In this document: positions 1 to 8,950 of the stretch, piece by piece
How positions within the stretch are numbered: position 1 is the stretch's first letter
Layout: each line of letters opens with the position of its first letter
Source: an uncultured Flammeovirgaceae bacterium
GTDB taxonomy: Bacteria > Bacteroidota > Bacteroidia > Cytophagales > Cyclobacteriaceae
Length of the DNA stretch: 57,910 nucleotides
Direction of reading: 5' to 3'
NCBI GenBank assembly: GCA_937883755.1
Contig: CAKZYA010000064.1
Span: 1 to 57,910 of the forward strand
Notes under the pieces: model-generated
Seen by the model: only the letters and a program-made list of their open reading frames with translations
Databases searched by the model: none
Told to the model about the DNA's origin: nothing
Translations under genes and position numbers: made by a program

Positions 1-66
1 AGTGGCAGTACGCATTTTTTCTATATCTAACTCTTAAAAGTTTAAATCACTTCATATAAAGAATGC

Positions 67-97
67 TTGTCTACCTATACCGAAGCAATTATCTTTA
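67..97 (+). promoter_or_regulatory. Possible Bacteroidota-type promoter
   Basis: A TTG at 67-69 is followed 20 bp later by TATCTTTA at 90-97, one base off the Bacteroidota -7 consensus TAnnTTTG. It lies 43 bp before the start of the lipoprotein gene at 141 and points toward it. The match is by eye only. Confidence 0.35.
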
Positions 98-140
98 TAT
101 AAGAATCTAGTGATAAAACCTACTTATCCAACCTACTAAA

Positions 141-1259
141 ATGAAGAGGTTATTCGTACTAATCGGTTGCTCATTACTTATTGCTAGCTGCGAAGAAGAG
201 AAAATTGTAGAAGTAGAAAGAGAGTACAGTTGGAAGGCTGATGACAATTTTATATATGATAATGTAGTCCAAATGAACAGCTTTGCGACCGATGATATGC
301 TGTTTTTTCGGGGGCATACCTCTTTCACTTCTATGGTAGCCGATTCTTTAGAGCACCCCGACTATCCTGACATAGGTAGGGTAGTCCATTTTCCTCATTG
401 GTATACCCAGTCTACTGATGAAAAACTACCCATCTGTGCTGACTTCTTTGTTTCTGCTGTATCCAACGGGTTTCTTGCCTTTATTCCTAACCGCGATCCT
501 ACAAGTCAGAGTGCATCAGTATCCTTCAATATGAAAACATTAGATGAGAATTTTGGTATCTTCGAAAGTAGCCATTTCAGCGGTGGTGAAAAGATCGTAA
601 TTAACGACCAGAGCCAAGTATTAGTACCTTACAAAAATTGGTCCCCTGATGGACCGTATATTAGTGGTGGTCCAAAACTAGCCTTGATTAACATTAAATA
701 CGATTCTACTAATACATCGTTTTATCATAAGTTAGATACGGTGGGCATTCAGCTTCTCTCCATTGATGATCAGTTTCAAAATTCCACAATTGCACTTGAA
801 AGTATAGGTTCCAACTTTTTCGTTACTACCGATACAAAAGTCTACCGTATTGACGGTGATGGTCGGATGGTTACCGTATTAGACGAAAGACTGTATAAAA
901 TCTTTGAGGACTCGGGAAGGTTGATCGGGTTTGGAGCAAACAATATCTTTTCCTCGTCAGATAATGGCCTAACCTGGATTAAAGGAGGCGAGACCCCTTG
1001 GTTAATAGCCAGTGTGAATTTTGCTAAGATTGACGGTAAAATAATTGGCTATCGCTACGCTCAGCTATGGGAAGTATCTACTACCGAAACATCATTCAAT
1101 TTTAAAGAACTCGACAACGATGGATTGGACGGGAAAATGATCACCTCGGTTAGTGAATTTGATGATAAAGTATTTATAACCTCTCTCTCTGGCGTTTATC
1201 GCAGGCCTTCTGATGAATTTTTTACTTACAAGGAAGTCCTGGAGGAAGAATCGTTGTAA
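141..1259 (+). CDS. Lipoprotein with Asp-box (sialidase/BNR-type) motif, function unknown
   Basis: The 372-residue product begins with a short basic and hydrophobic segment ending in a lipobox (LLIASC, Cys17), so it is predicted to be a lipid-anchored envelope protein. An Asp-box-like motif (SSSDNGLTW) sits near residue 275, and short beta-rich segments suggest a beta-propeller similar in outline to BNR/sortilin-type proteins. No catalytic residues are recognisable. The ATG at 141 is the only start that keeps the signal peptide. The gene stands alone and converges on the beta-helix gene at 1377-3194. No specific substrate can be inferred; a sensor or binding role is as likely as an enzymatic one. 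Confidence 0.8.
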   Translation: MKRLFVLIGCSLLIASCEEEKIVEVEREYSWKADDNFIYDNVVQMNSFATDDMLFFRGHTSFTSMVADSLEHPDYPDIGRVVHFPHWYTQSTDEKLPICADFFVSAVSNGFLAFIPNRDPTSQSASVSFNMKTLDENFGIFESSHFSGGEKIVINDQSQVLVPYKNWSPDGPYISGGPKLALINIKYDSTNTSFYHKLDTVGIQLLSIDDQFQNSTIALESIGSNFFVTTDTKVYRIDGDGRMVTVLDERLYKIFEDSGRLIGFGANNIFSSSDNGLTWIKGGETPWLIASVNFAKIDGKIIGYRYAQLWEVSTTETSFNFKELDNDGLDGKMITSVSEFDDKVFITSLSGVYRRPSDEFFTYKEVLEEESL

Positions 1260-1334
1260 AGCAAAACCAAAGCATATTTCAAGCGCCCGTTAATAGCTTT
1301 TTTTAATCTTTAGGCATTCATCGTGCCATGTATC

Positions 1335-1349
1335 ACTTAGTCGCTAAGT
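1335..1349. terminator. Small hairpin between convergent genes
   Basis: ACTTAG, a TCG loop and CTAAGT form a perfect 6-bp hairpin in the 117-bp gap between two convergent genes. There is no strong T-tract, so it is only a possible transcription end. Confidence 0.25.
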
Positions 1350-1376
1350 TTGCGCAATTTCAACTTTTGCATACCC

Positions 1377-3194
1377 CTATTTTACCGGAACCCAGGCTTT
1401 AATATCAGCGTAGGCAGGCTGTAAACCCGCTTTATCCACAATCGCTTGGTCTTCGCTATCATTATTTGAGTATATATTGTTTTTAGCTCCTATTCTCGTT
1501 TGTTCGTAAATGTTGCGAGTATTATTGGTCAGCACATTTCTTTCTACGGTTATATTTTCACTATGATTATCTTGGTAGATTGCAGCAAATGAATAACTGC
1601 CGGCCCAAGGGCCTTTTACAATATGATGCACCCAGTTCTCGTAAATTCGGGTACCGGGTTGTTGAGCTAGTGTATAAATCCCAGCCCCATCATCGTGCAG
1701 TTGAGCAACATGATGTATATTATTGTAACGTATCAAATTGTTGCCCATTCTAACGTGTTGGTTACCGCCCGACTGCTGACCAATTTGAATCCCAGTGTAA
1801 CTGAGATCAGCAATTTCATTATGCTCAATGATGACATTTTTTACAAACCCGGCAAGGATACCTTGTCCGTTACTATACTGCCGCCCTACTCGGGTTATAT
1901 AATTGTTGGCAACCAGCACGTTGCTGAGTCGCTTTGACCGAGGAGTAGAAAGATCTGAGGTTATGTCCAGAACAATACCATTACTGGAAATATCGTACAG
2001 CACATTGCCAACTACTTCACAATTTTTAGTACCCGGATAAAACTCAATCCCAACCCCACCTAGCTTGCTAAATACATTACGTTCAATTTGTATATTTTCA
2101 GCGTTTTGTATTCTCAATGCTGGTGGTGGTACCACATTGCCTTCAGTGCTCCGGAGTCGGTTCAGAATCTGATTACCTTGAGTCATTGCCATGCCTGTAA
2201 TACTGGGCTGCATCCAGGTGGTATACTCAAACTGGATATTTCGTATTTTAATATGGTGAACTGGAGCGTATGCTTTGCCCGAAATACGTAATAAAGTTTC
2301 GGTGCTGCCCGACACTACAATCTTGGCTGTTGCTATATCTTCATTGGCCCGAGGCTTATAGTATACCGTCTTGCTATCTGTATTTAGATACCATTCTCCC
2401 TCACTATCCAGAAATTCATAGGCATTTTCGAAGTAATAAAAAGTTTTACTACCTCCGTTGTAGAAACTTTCCTTTTTGTTGAAGGCACGATTTCTTTCTG
2501 GCTTCTTTGGCACTACTAACGCTACGGTATCATTTTCAACTAATGAATCAATTCGTAATCGTAGATGATACCAATGAGGCATCATGACCAATTCTACTTC
2601 ATCTAACCTTTCCCAATCATCTACTTGAGCACTTGGAACTTGCACCACCCGCTGAGTAGAATCCAGGCGAAAGCTTCCCTGATAATAAGGGCCGTAGTAC
2701 GTATTTTCACTAATGTTAGGGGTTCGGCTTCTGATAGCTAAGGTACCGTTGACATAAAGTTGGCGAAACCGCGCTGTCCCCACATTGGTTTTATAGATGT
2801 TGTTAGCCTCATTGTGTAATGTCCACCCTGTTAACTCTCTTGCTCCACTCAGAATCGGGGGATGGCTAGTGTCGGCAGCCTCGTAAATAACGTAAAACCC
2901 GTTGCTGCCCGAATCACGGGTGTCTAATACGAATGCTGAAATTCTTGGGTAGGTGCCTGAATTTAACTTAACAATAATATCGCCCGTCATATCACTGTTT
3001 ACTTTCCTGACTTTATTACGAACCCCTTCCAGAGAGCAAGGGTTATCGGATGTACAGGCTGTACCACGACCATCGGGCGAGGCGTAGAAAGTAGACATAA
3101 CCTGAGCCGATGAGTTTGAGTATATACTTGCTATACTATTACTGCTAAGTAAAGCGAGTAAGGAATAAAGTATATACACGATCAGCCCTTTCAT
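1377..3194 (-). CDS. Exported right-handed beta-helix protein, GH141-like
   Basis: The 605-residue product has an N-terminal Sec signal peptide and then the opening FYASPDGRGTACTSDNPCSL, a variant of the YVSPDGDD...PF start typical of secreted parallel beta-helix enzymes. An inserted region at about residues 200-300, with the signature FYFENAYEFLDSEGEWYLN, resembles the insertion domain of the GH141 (alpha-fucosidase/xylanase) family. From about residue 300 on there are regularly spaced beta-helix rungs (repeated N-x-I/V patterns, such as NIQIERNVFSKL and NVIIEHNEIADL). It is therefore probably an exported polysaccharide-active enzyme. The specificity is not readable from sequence, and a lyase or pure binding function remains possible. 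A 17-bp perfect hairpin lies just upstream. Confidence 0.82.
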   Translation of the reverse strand: MKGLIVYILYSLLALLSSNSIASIYSNSSAQVMSTFYASPDGRGTACTSDNPCSLEGVRNKVRKVNSDMTGDIIVKLNSGTYPRISAFVLDTRDSGSNGFYVIYEAADTSHPPILSGARELTGWTLHNEANNIYKTNVGTARFRQLYVNGTLAIRSRTPNISENTYYGPYYQGSFRLDSTQRVVQVPSAQVDDWERLDEVELVMMPHWYHLRLRIDSLVENDTVALVVPKKPERNRAFNKKESFYNGGSKTFYYFENAYEFLDSEGEWYLNTDSKTVYYKPRANEDIATAKIVVSGSTETLLRISGKAYAPVHHIKIRNIQFEYTTWMQPSITGMAMTQGNQILNRLRSTEGNVVPPPALRIQNAENIQIERNVFSKLGGVGIEFYPGTKNCEVVGNVLYDISSNGIVLDITSDLSTPRSKRLSNVLVANNYITRVGRQYSNGQGILAGFVKNVIIEHNEIADLSYTGIQIGQQSGGNQHVRMGNNLIRYNNIHHVAQLHDDGAGIYTLAQQPGTRIYENWVHHIVKGPWAGSYSFAAIYQDNHSENITVERNVLTNNTRNIYEQTRIGAKNNIYSNNDSEDQAIVDKAGLQPAYADIKAWVPVK

Positions 3195-3238
3195 AGGAAG
3201 GTAATATTCTAAGGTTGGTTATCGGACATAGAATTTAA

Positions 3239-3274
3239 ATTACTAAAGCGTGTTTAAAAACACGCTTTAGTAAT
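3239..3274 (-). terminator. Perfect 17-bp palindrome, likely terminator
   Basis: ATTACTAAAGCGTGTTT (3239-3255) and its exact reverse complement (3258-3274) surround a 2-base loop. It sits just past the stop of the pirin gene (minus strand, ends 3292) and before the start of the beta-helix gene at 3194. T-rich sequence follows on the plus strand (3274-3278) and more weakly on the minus strand, so it could end pirin transcription. Confidence 0.55.
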
Positions 3275-3291
3275 TTTTCACAGGCTACAAG

Positions 3292-4005
3292 TTAGTTAAC
3301 CGACATCGGAATGTCCATTAGCAGCACTTCCGCATCGCTGTCAGCTTGGAAAGTGATTTTATCAGTATTCCAAACTCCCAAGCCATCGCGTTGGTGCAGA
3401 GATTGATCGCCTACGGTCACATCGCCTTTCAGTACGAATACATACACTCCATTACCGAATTGAGCTACTTCGTAGTCCAAGGTAGTGCCTTTGGTCAAAT
3501 TGCCTAATGAGAAGTAAGCGTCTTGATTAATCCAAACCGCGCCCTCTTCAGTAGGCGAAACTACTCGCTGCCAGCGGTTCACCCGATCTTCTGGCTTAAA
3601 AGTAATCTGATCATAGCGAGGCTCAATATTTTTCTCCTTAGGGAATACCCAAATCTGGAGAAAGTTCACTGGATTCTCTTTATCATGATTGTACTCCGAG
3701 TGAGAAACTCCGGTACCAGCACTCATAATCTGTACATCATTCTGGCGGATTACAGCTTTGCTACCCATACTGTCTTTGTGCTCCAAGGCTCCTTCCAGTG
3801 GAATAGAAATAATCTCCATATTATCGTGCGGGTGCGTACCGAAGCCCATGCCGCCCTGTACCACGTCATCGTTCAGTACCCGCAGTACCCCAAAGTGTAC
3901 TCGCTCGGGATTATGGTAACGAGCAAAACTAAAGGTATGATGACTATCTAACCAACCATGGTTGGCGTGTCCGCGAGTTTCGGCTTTATGCAATATTGTT
4001 TTCAT
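3292..4005 (-). CDS. Pirin family protein (YhhW-like bicupin)
   Basis: The 237-residue product is full length for a YhhW-type pirin. It has the N-terminal HHTFSFARYHNPER segment and the metal-binding pirin motif with its two histidines (FGTHPHDNMEIIS), a later HSE (GTGVSHSEYN), and a C-terminal second cupin half. Pirins of this type are cytosolic Fe-binding proteins, and some have quercetin 2,3-dioxygenase activity in vitro; the physiological substrate is generally unknown. The gene follows an AraC-family regulator on the same strand (157-bp gap containing a hairpin), which may control it. Confidence 0.92.
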   Translation of the reverse strand: MKTILHKAETRGHANHGWLDSHHTFSFARYHNPERVHFGVLRVLNDDVVQGGMGFGTHPHDNMEIISIPLEGALEHKDSMGSKAVIRQNDVQIMSAGTGVSHSEYNHDKENPVNFLQIWVFPKEKNIEPRYDQITFKPEDRVNRWQRVVSPTEEGAVWINQDAYFSLGNLTKGTTLDYEVAQFGNGVYVFVLKGDVTVGDQSLHQRDGLGVWNTDKITFQADSDAEVLLMDIPMSVN

Positions 4006-4111
4006 GATTCTGTCTGGTTTACTGTTTTCAACTACTCATACTAACGCAGTAAATGCGAGCTTGATCACGACAAAATCGGGGAAAAGATGGTAGAAATCGG
4101 GGAATGAGGGG

Positions 4112-4153
4112 GGTAGAAGGTAAAGAGCTTTTTCACACTCTGTACCTTCTACC
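4112..4153. terminator. Intergenic hairpin between araC-type gene and pirin
   Basis: GGTAGAAGGTA (4112-4122) pairs with TACCTTCTACC (4143-4153), and an inner AGAG/CTCT pair extends the stem past a single A/G mismatch, leaving a 10-base loop. It lies just after the regulator stop codon at 4163 (minus strand). No T-tract follows on the minus strand, so it may be an RNA processing or stability element rather than an intrinsic terminator. Confidence 0.45.
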
Positions 4154-4162
4154 ATATACCCT

Positions 4163-5041
4163 TCACCACTTGCCCAACGATTGATTTGCTTTAAACTCTG
4201 AGATAGATTGTCCCGTTTGGGCACGGAAGAATTTGGTGAAGTGAGATGGGTCGCGGAAGCCGAGGTTATGGGCAAGCTCTTTAGTAGTAATGGTTTCAAA
4301 TGCAGCGCGACGTTTAGCTTCTAGCGTGAGTCGCCGCTGGATGTATTCTTTGGCAGTTTGTCCGAGCAGTGAGCGTACTACATCGTTCAGGTGGTTGGGT
4401 GTGATGAATAGCTGTTCGGCGTAGTCGCCTACTTTGTGCCACTGAGTTACGTGAGATTCTACTAACTGCTTGAATTCACGAAGAATGGTCTGTCCGGCTT
4501 GCAGTTGTTGCGGGTTTACTGGGTCTAAATCACAAATGTTATTACAGGCAATCAGAAATAGCTTAAGCCAAGCACCTAGAGCTTCGTAGCGATAATCGGT
4601 CAACTGTTCGGCTTGCTGCATCTGCTCTACGTAGAGGCGCAAAGTAGTTTGCTGCGGTTCGGAAACGACCAACGGTGGATTCTCTTCACAGGTGCGAAAA
4701 ATCTTAAGTTGCTCGATAAACTCTTCCCGAATCCCGTTCATCTGTAAGAACTCGGATGTAAACAATAGTACAATCCCAGTGGAGTCAGGATTGGTACGTA
4801 CCTGATGAACCTGCCCTGGGCTCACAAAAAAAAGGTGGTCGGGTTTAATTTCGTAATCGACGAAATCAATCATATGGCTCCCCGTAGCGGTAAACGACCA
4901 AAGAATGGTGTAGTAGAAGTGCCGATGCGGCTGATCGGGTTTTCCCCGATTGGCTTGATCAATGGCTTCCATGGTACGCAGCGAGAAGGGAACGGCTTGA
5001 TCGCCTTGCTGAAGTTCGTAATTAGGCAACCCGTTAGCCAT
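4163..5041 (-). CDS. AraC-family transcriptional regulator
   Basis: The 292-residue product has an N-terminal AraC-type cupin region (about residues 20-150; PHRHFYYTILWSFTATGSH and FVSPGQVHQ are typical of ligand-sensing cupins) and a C-terminal double helix-turn-helix (about residues 190-288) with LFITPNHLNDVVRSLLG in the first HTH and LGFRDPSHFTKFFRAQTG in the second. It is a DNA-binding activator or repressor of unknown effector. It starts 2 bp after the stop of the DUF4241-like gene, so the two are probably translationally coupled; the neighbouring pirin gene is the obvious candidate target. Confidence 0.93.
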   Translation of the reverse strand: MANGLPNYELQQGDQAVPFSLRTMEAIDQANRGKPDQPHRHFYYTILWSFTATGSHMIDFVDYEIKPDHLFFVSPGQVHQVRTNPDSTGIVLLFTSEFLQMNGIREEFIEQLKIFRTCEENPPLVVSEPQQTTLRLYVEQMQQAEQLTDYRYEALGAWLKLFLIACNNICDLDPVNPQQLQAGQTILREFKQLVESHVTQWHKVGDYAEQLFITPNHLNDVVRSLLGQTAKEYIQRRLTLEAKRRAAFETITTKELAHNLGFRDPSHFTKFFRAQTGQSISEFKANQSLGKW

Positions 5042-5043
5042 GG

Positions 5044-5670
5044 TTATTCTTCATCTTCCTCAAACAGGGCAAAATCTACCAATAGTCGGCAGACATTCCC
5101 CGAAGCATCGCGACCGATATAGGTTGAATACGTTCCGGCACTGTCACCTGATGAACAGGCTACCAGATTGCCACTCTCTAAATCTAACTCAGCCCAAGCC
5201 CGGTCATCTTCGTAGGTTTCATCTAGTGCGTCGTTCAGTTTATTCATCACGGCCTCACGTTCTTCACCGTCAATGGCCGGTAGGTCAGAAAGTAAGTTAG
5301 CATCAGCTAACACAAAAATACCGGATTCTACCAGCGTGCTTTCGCTAGCATTCTCACCTGAATAAGTCGCCGATTCCCAGTGCTGAGGTGTATCCTCACT
5401 AAACTTGATGCGGAAGTAACCAATTACTTCCTCGCCATCCTCAAATTCAGCGATAGCTACTTCAGCTAGAAATTCCCCTTTGGGAAAAGTCGCCATAAGC
5501 TGCAGTGCATCCGAAGCCCGAGCGGGATCACCTGCTAGTATCTGACCCGAGCTAATTCGGATATAACCTACGGGCTGATTGGTAAACAGCAGTTCTTCAC
5601 TAGCCAGTTCTACAACAATGTCTTCATCATCAAAAGCTAATTCAAAAAGTTCGGCAATGGCTTGATCCAT
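5044..5670 (-). CDS. DUF4241-like protein
   Basis: The product is 208 residues when started at the ATG at 5668-5670; an upstream non-ATG extension would add 20 residues of no clear quality. The middle (YIRISSGQILAGDP, FPKGEFLAEVAIA, then a tryptophan-centred HWESA, then VESGIFVLADANLL) follows the pattern of the DUF4241 family, whose function is unknown. The protein is very acidic, especially at its C-terminus (LFEEDEE), and has no signal peptide, so it is likely cytosolic. It is 2 bp upstream of the AraC-family gene and divergent from the reductase gene at 5779. The family assignment is moderate; the gene itself is secure. Confidence 0.75.
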   Translation of the reverse strand: MDQAIAELFELAFDDEDIVVELASEELLFTNQPVGYIRISSGQILAGDPARASDALQLMATFPKGEFLAEVAIAEFEDGEEVIGYFRIKFSEDTPQHWESATYSGENASESTLVESGIFVLADANLLSDLPAIDGEEREAVMNKLNDALDETYEDDRAWAELDLESGNLVACSSGDSAGTYSTYIGRDASGNVCRLLVDFALFEEDEE

Positions 5671-5725
5671 AAGTATTTTGGTAAGTTGAAAAAGCTGGTT
5701 GCAATATAGTCTATCCAACCAGACG

Positions 5726-5751
5726 AACAACTTTTTACGTAGGTGGTTGTT
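5726..5751. promoter_or_regulatory. Inverted repeat in divergent promoter region
   Basis: AACAAC (5726-5731) and GTTGTT (5746-5751) form a short inverted repeat in the 108-bp region between two divergent genes. It could be an operator, for instance for the AraC-family protein encoded nearby, but nothing beyond position and symmetry supports this. Confidence 0.2.
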
Positions 5752-5778
5752 TTTTCAAACCAAAATTCCAACCATGCC

Positions 5779-6834
5779 ATGACTGACCTTCATCGAGTGC
5801 TGATTACCGGGGCTAACGGTTACGTAGCTTCCTGGATTGTAAAGCAATTGCTAGAACAGGGCGTAACTGTACACGCTACGGTTCGCAACAAATCTAATAC
5901 ATCCAAATACCAGCATTTACTGGATATTAATGAGCAGACTCCTGGCTCACTGCATGTATTTGAGGCGGATTTATTAGAATCAGGTTCTTTCGAGGAAGCG
6001 ATGATCGGCTGCGATGTGGTAATGCACACCGCTTCGCCTTTCATTTTGCAAGTAGATGATCCTTACGAGGGCCTGATTAATCCGGCATTGCAGGGTACGG
6101 AAAACGTGTTAGAAACGGTGAACAAAATTTCTTCGGTACGGAGAGTGGTACTTACCTCCAGTGTGGTAGCTATTTTTGGCGACAATCAGGATATTAATAA
6201 AGTAGGTCACGATCGCTTTACGGAAGCTGACTGGAATACTACTAGTAATGCTGATCATCAACCCTACCCGTACTCTAAAACTCTGGCCGAACGTCGAGCC
6301 TGGCAAATGGTCGAAGTTCAAGATCGTTGGGATTTGGTAGTAATTAATCCGGGGTTTGTTATGGGACCACCTTTATCGGAACAGTCCGGCTCCGAGAGTA
6401 TTAAAACTATGCAGCAGATGACCGATGGAACTTTAAAAATGGGAGTACCGGAATTACATAACGGAGTGGTAGACGTTCGTAATGTAGCCGAAGCTCATAT
6501 TGCCGCTGCCCAAAAAGACCATGCCGAAGGGCGACATATTTTGGTGAACAAAGTCTTGACACTACTAGAGATGAGTGAGATATTACGCCAAGAGTTCGGC
6601 TCTAAATATGCTTTACCCAAGCGAGAGTTACCTAAGTTTCTAATATGGCTCGTGGCTCCCACCGTAGGGCTTACCCGAAAGTATGTTAAGCAAAATGTTG
6701 GTTGTCCTATTGCCTTCAATAATTCTAAGAGTATTGAGAAACTAGGAATCAACTACATTCCTATTGATAAAACCCTTACCGATCATATTCGGGCTATGGA
6801 AGTGGGAACTAAGGAAAAGATGGCAAGTGTCTAG
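5779..6834 (+). CDS. NAD(P)-dependent aldehyde/dihydroflavonol-type reductase (extended SDR)
   Basis: The product is 351 residues from the ATG at 5779; an earlier in-frame non-ATG start at 5743 adds an unlikely 12-residue leader. It shows the extended short-chain dehydrogenase nucleotide-binding motif TGANGYVA at residues 10-17, the conserved MHTASPF segment, LTSSVVAIF, and the catalytic Tyr/Lys as YPYSK. This pattern matches the dihydroflavonol 4-reductase/NAD-dependent epimerase-dehydratase group, whose bacterial members reduce aldehydes or ketones. It is cytosolic, with no neighbour pointing to a substrate. Its promoter region is shared with the divergent DUF4241-like gene. Confidence 0.9.
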   Translation: MTDLHRVLITGANGYVASWIVKQLLEQGVTVHATVRNKSNTSKYQHLLDINEQTPGSLHVFEADLLESGSFEEAMIGCDVVMHTASPFILQVDDPYEGLINPALQGTENVLETVNKISSVRRVVLTSSVVAIFGDNQDINKVGHDRFTEADWNTTSNADHQPYPYSKTLAERRAWQMVEVQDRWDLVVINPGFVMGPPLSEQSGSESIKTMQQMTDGTLKMGVPELHNGVVDVRNVAEAHIAAAQKDHAEGRHILVNKVLTLLEMSEILRQEFGSKYALPKRELPKFLIWLVAPTVGLTRKYVKQNVGCPIAFNNSKSIEKLGINYIPIDKTLTDHIRAMEVGTKEKMASV

Positions 6835-7089
6835 CTGAAACAACATATTATCTTCAAGACGTTTTCCCAGATAAACAAACGCGTATTACGGTGAACGTCC
6901 CAGCGGGGATTGGATCGCCAAAGCGAACGCACACGCCCAATGTGGGGCGGAATCTCTCGTCTAAGATGCCGGGACATCATGGCGCAATGCTGGCTATCGG
7001 AATAAATCCAGCAAGAGACATTCTGATTTTTTGCTCTAAAGTTATTTTGTAAGAACAACTAACCGCTAACAGTAGTCTCTCTCACTTTA
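6835..7089. other. 255-bp GC-rich intergenic region with inverted repeats
   Basis: No convincing gene is seen. The sequence is richer in G and C than neighbouring intergenic DNA and holds several small inverted repeats, including GCCC/GGGC near 6928-6943 and TGCTGG (6988-6993) with CCAGCA (7008-7013). A weak non-ATG ORF crosses it on the minus strand but looks accidental. It separates two convergent genes, so it may be a degenerate palindromic element or a transcript end. Confidence 0.4.
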
Positions 7090-7878
7090 CTAGTTGTCAA
7101 ATTCGTACTGAATACTATCAGGCAATGGTTCTACCGCAAGTTTCATCCACTGACCGTTAACCTTGACCACTACAATATTGTGGTCTTTGTCGTAAAACAT
7201 TGTGCCATCTTCGCTCGCTTTCAGTTCTTGGTAGTTGACATGTTTAGCACTTTCGCTGAAGAATTTTTCATCGTCGCCTTGCGGCGGATCCTTTTGTAGA
7301 TCTTCTCGACCAACACTTCCCAGCGTAAACGCATTAGTCATCTTGAGCGAACCATAGAAAATAGCCTTGTCCCGGCTGAACAGATACGAGTGCTGCCTTA
7401 CATCTGATCCTATACGAAACCAGTTGTAGGCCAGAGCCGAGTGATTATACACAGTGCCGTAGTAATACATCTCCGCCACCGGTTTGCCTTCTTCTTCATG
7501 CTTATTCACCAGCATAGTTATTCGGGATTTATCATCTCGGGCGTACCCTTCAAACACATGGTAGCCCCAGCGTTTTCTGTTTTTTTCGTCTTGATTACCC
7601 CGTACTTGAATCATATAGGGAGTGCTTAAGATACCATCAACTGTCGTGTACATCGGAGTTTGTTGTCGGTCGAAGCCAAAATTGTATCCCCGTAAATCCC
7701 ACTTTGTCCAGGTAGTATCGATATCGGATGATAATACAGTTCGGAACGCCCCAGAACCCTTCGAGCCTTCTTCCAGTCGGAAATACTGAGAATCAGAAAT
7801 TGGGCTGCTATCGCCTTGGCTGTATACCGTTGAAGAAATTGACACCAAAAATGAGAGAAGCGCGAATAATTTTCTCAT
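7090..7878 (-). CDS. Exported protein of unknown function
   Basis: The 262-residue product has a clear signal peptide (MRKLFALLSFLVSISSTVYSQ, presumably cleaved near residue 20). The rest is rich in Tyr, Asp and Gly, with alternating beta-like segments and no transmembrane helix. The stretch around GTMFYDKDHNIVVVKVNGQW near residues 225-245 resembles end domains found in structural or fibre-like surface proteins. I do not recognise a family. It lies 52 bp downstream of the nucleoside hydrolase gene on the same strand and may be co-transcribed with it. Confidence 0.72.
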   Translation of the reverse strand: MRKLFALLSFLVSISSTVYSQGDSSPISDSQYFRLEEGSKGSGAFRTVLSSDIDTTWTKWDLRGYNFGFDRQQTPMYTTVDGILSTPYMIQVRGNQDEKNRKRWGYHVFEGYARDDKSRITMLVNKHEEEGKPVAEMYYYGTVYNHSALAYNWFRIGSDVRQHSYLFSRDKAIFYGSLKMTNAFTLGSVGREDLQKDPPQGDDEKFFSESAKHVNYQELKASEDGTMFYDKDHNIVVVKVNGQWMKLAVEPLPDSIQYEFDN

Positions 7879-7930
7879 TGCAGATCACTATTTGGATAAA
7901 ACAAGAGGAGTTCGTTGAGTATAAGTGATA

Positions 7931-8863
7931 TTATTGGTTCTCAAAATAGTTAAGCAGCGTAGCGTAAAAATCTTCTTTCATTTGTTCAGCATCAATAGAG
8001 CGATAGTAATTAATCTTACGGTTGCCGCTGTCACGAGAAGTAGTGACTTCTACCATTTCCGCCCACTCAGGATGAATGATGGCTTCAATCAGGGCTAAGT
8101 CCCAGATGGTTCGTTCTTTTCGGCTACCGTCCAGATGCTGGTACCAGCGGTCTACCAGAATTTTACCCATCGGGTGGGCATTGAGCAACTTTTCTTCTAC
8201 CTCAGCAAAGGTAAACTTCATCGCTGAAGCTACATTTACTGGAATAACGTTCATTTCTACTTCTGAGGCCAGTAGGACCTCTAATGCTTGGGCATCCATC
8301 ATGGCGTTAAAATCTACTCGCTTTAGAACGTTCTGATTAAAATCGTAGCTGCTGCCTAGCCAGTAGAGTTCGATACGCGATTCTATAGAAGGATCAATAT
8401 AGATAGCGGAAGCAACGTTGGTAAGTGCTCCTAGCGCTACAACTACCAACTTTTCTCCAGCAAGAGTGGCTTTCGCCTGTTTAATAATTTCGTACGCTGC
8501 GGCTGAATGTCGGGCTTGATCACCCCAGTCGTACATTCGGGCGGCTCCGCCTCGCAATGTAGGTACGGAAAGCCCTAATTCCCCTACCAGTAGCTGATTG
8601 AGTCGGTGGCTATTTTCCATCGTATTTTCTTCGGCCCAGTGGCTGGTTTGCCAGTGAGCTGCGGTAAGCGCAACGATGTTCCAAGAAGGTTCCACCAGTG
8701 CCCGGGCAATGGCGTACAAATCGTCTACTTCATTTCCGGTATCAGCGTCCAAAATCAAGCGAGTGGATGATTGACCCGTTGCCTGAGAACTAGATAAAAT
8801 GAATATTAGCAAAAAGCTGAATGAAGCTAGATATAGCTTGGCTAGCGTAGTTAGTTGTTGCAT
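7931..8863 (-). CDS. Exported nucleoside hydrolase (IUNH family)
   Basis: The 310-residue product has a Sec signal peptide (hydrophobic to about residue 30, ending SSSQATGQ) followed by the nucleoside hydrolase calcium-binding motif as DADTGNEVDD (residues 39-48). Later features include VALGALTNVA and an aspartate in TIWDLALIEA consistent with the C-terminal part of the active site. The family hydrolyses the N-glycosidic bond of ribonucleosides; an exported form would act in the periplasm for nucleoside scavenging, though related proteins act on other substrates. The length is normal. Confidence 0.88.
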   Translation of the reverse strand: MQQLTTLAKLYLASFSFLLIFILSSSQATGQSSTRLILDADTGNEVDDLYAIARALVEPSWNIVALTAAHWQTSHWAEENTMENSHRLNQLLVGELGLSVPTLRGGAARMYDWGDQARHSAAAYEIIKQAKATLAGEKLVVVALGALTNVASAIYIDPSIESRIELYWLGSSYDFNQNVLKRVDFNAMMDAQALEVLLASEVEMNVIPVNVASAMKFTFAEVEEKLLNAHPMGKILVDRWYQHLDGSRKERTIWDLALIEAIIHPEWAEMVEVTTSRDSGNRKINYYRSIDAEQMKEDFYATLLNYFENQ

Positions 8864-8950
8864 AATTATAAAAAGTAGGGAATGTGCAGTTTACGCATTT
8901 CGGCAGGTGGATGCAAATTCTACATCTAAGATAGATTCGGCAAATTAGGC

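Noticed and set aside
4036-4299. Reading frame of 87 codons on the minus strand at the end of the AraC-family gene
   Set aside because: It is another frame of the regulator gene and the adjacent hairpin, has no recognised domain, and the AraC frame is clearly the coding one.
6831-7058. 75-codon minus-strand reading frame in the GC-rich gap
   Set aside because: The composition is unlike a protein, no start or ribosome site is convincing, and it covers small inverted repeats.
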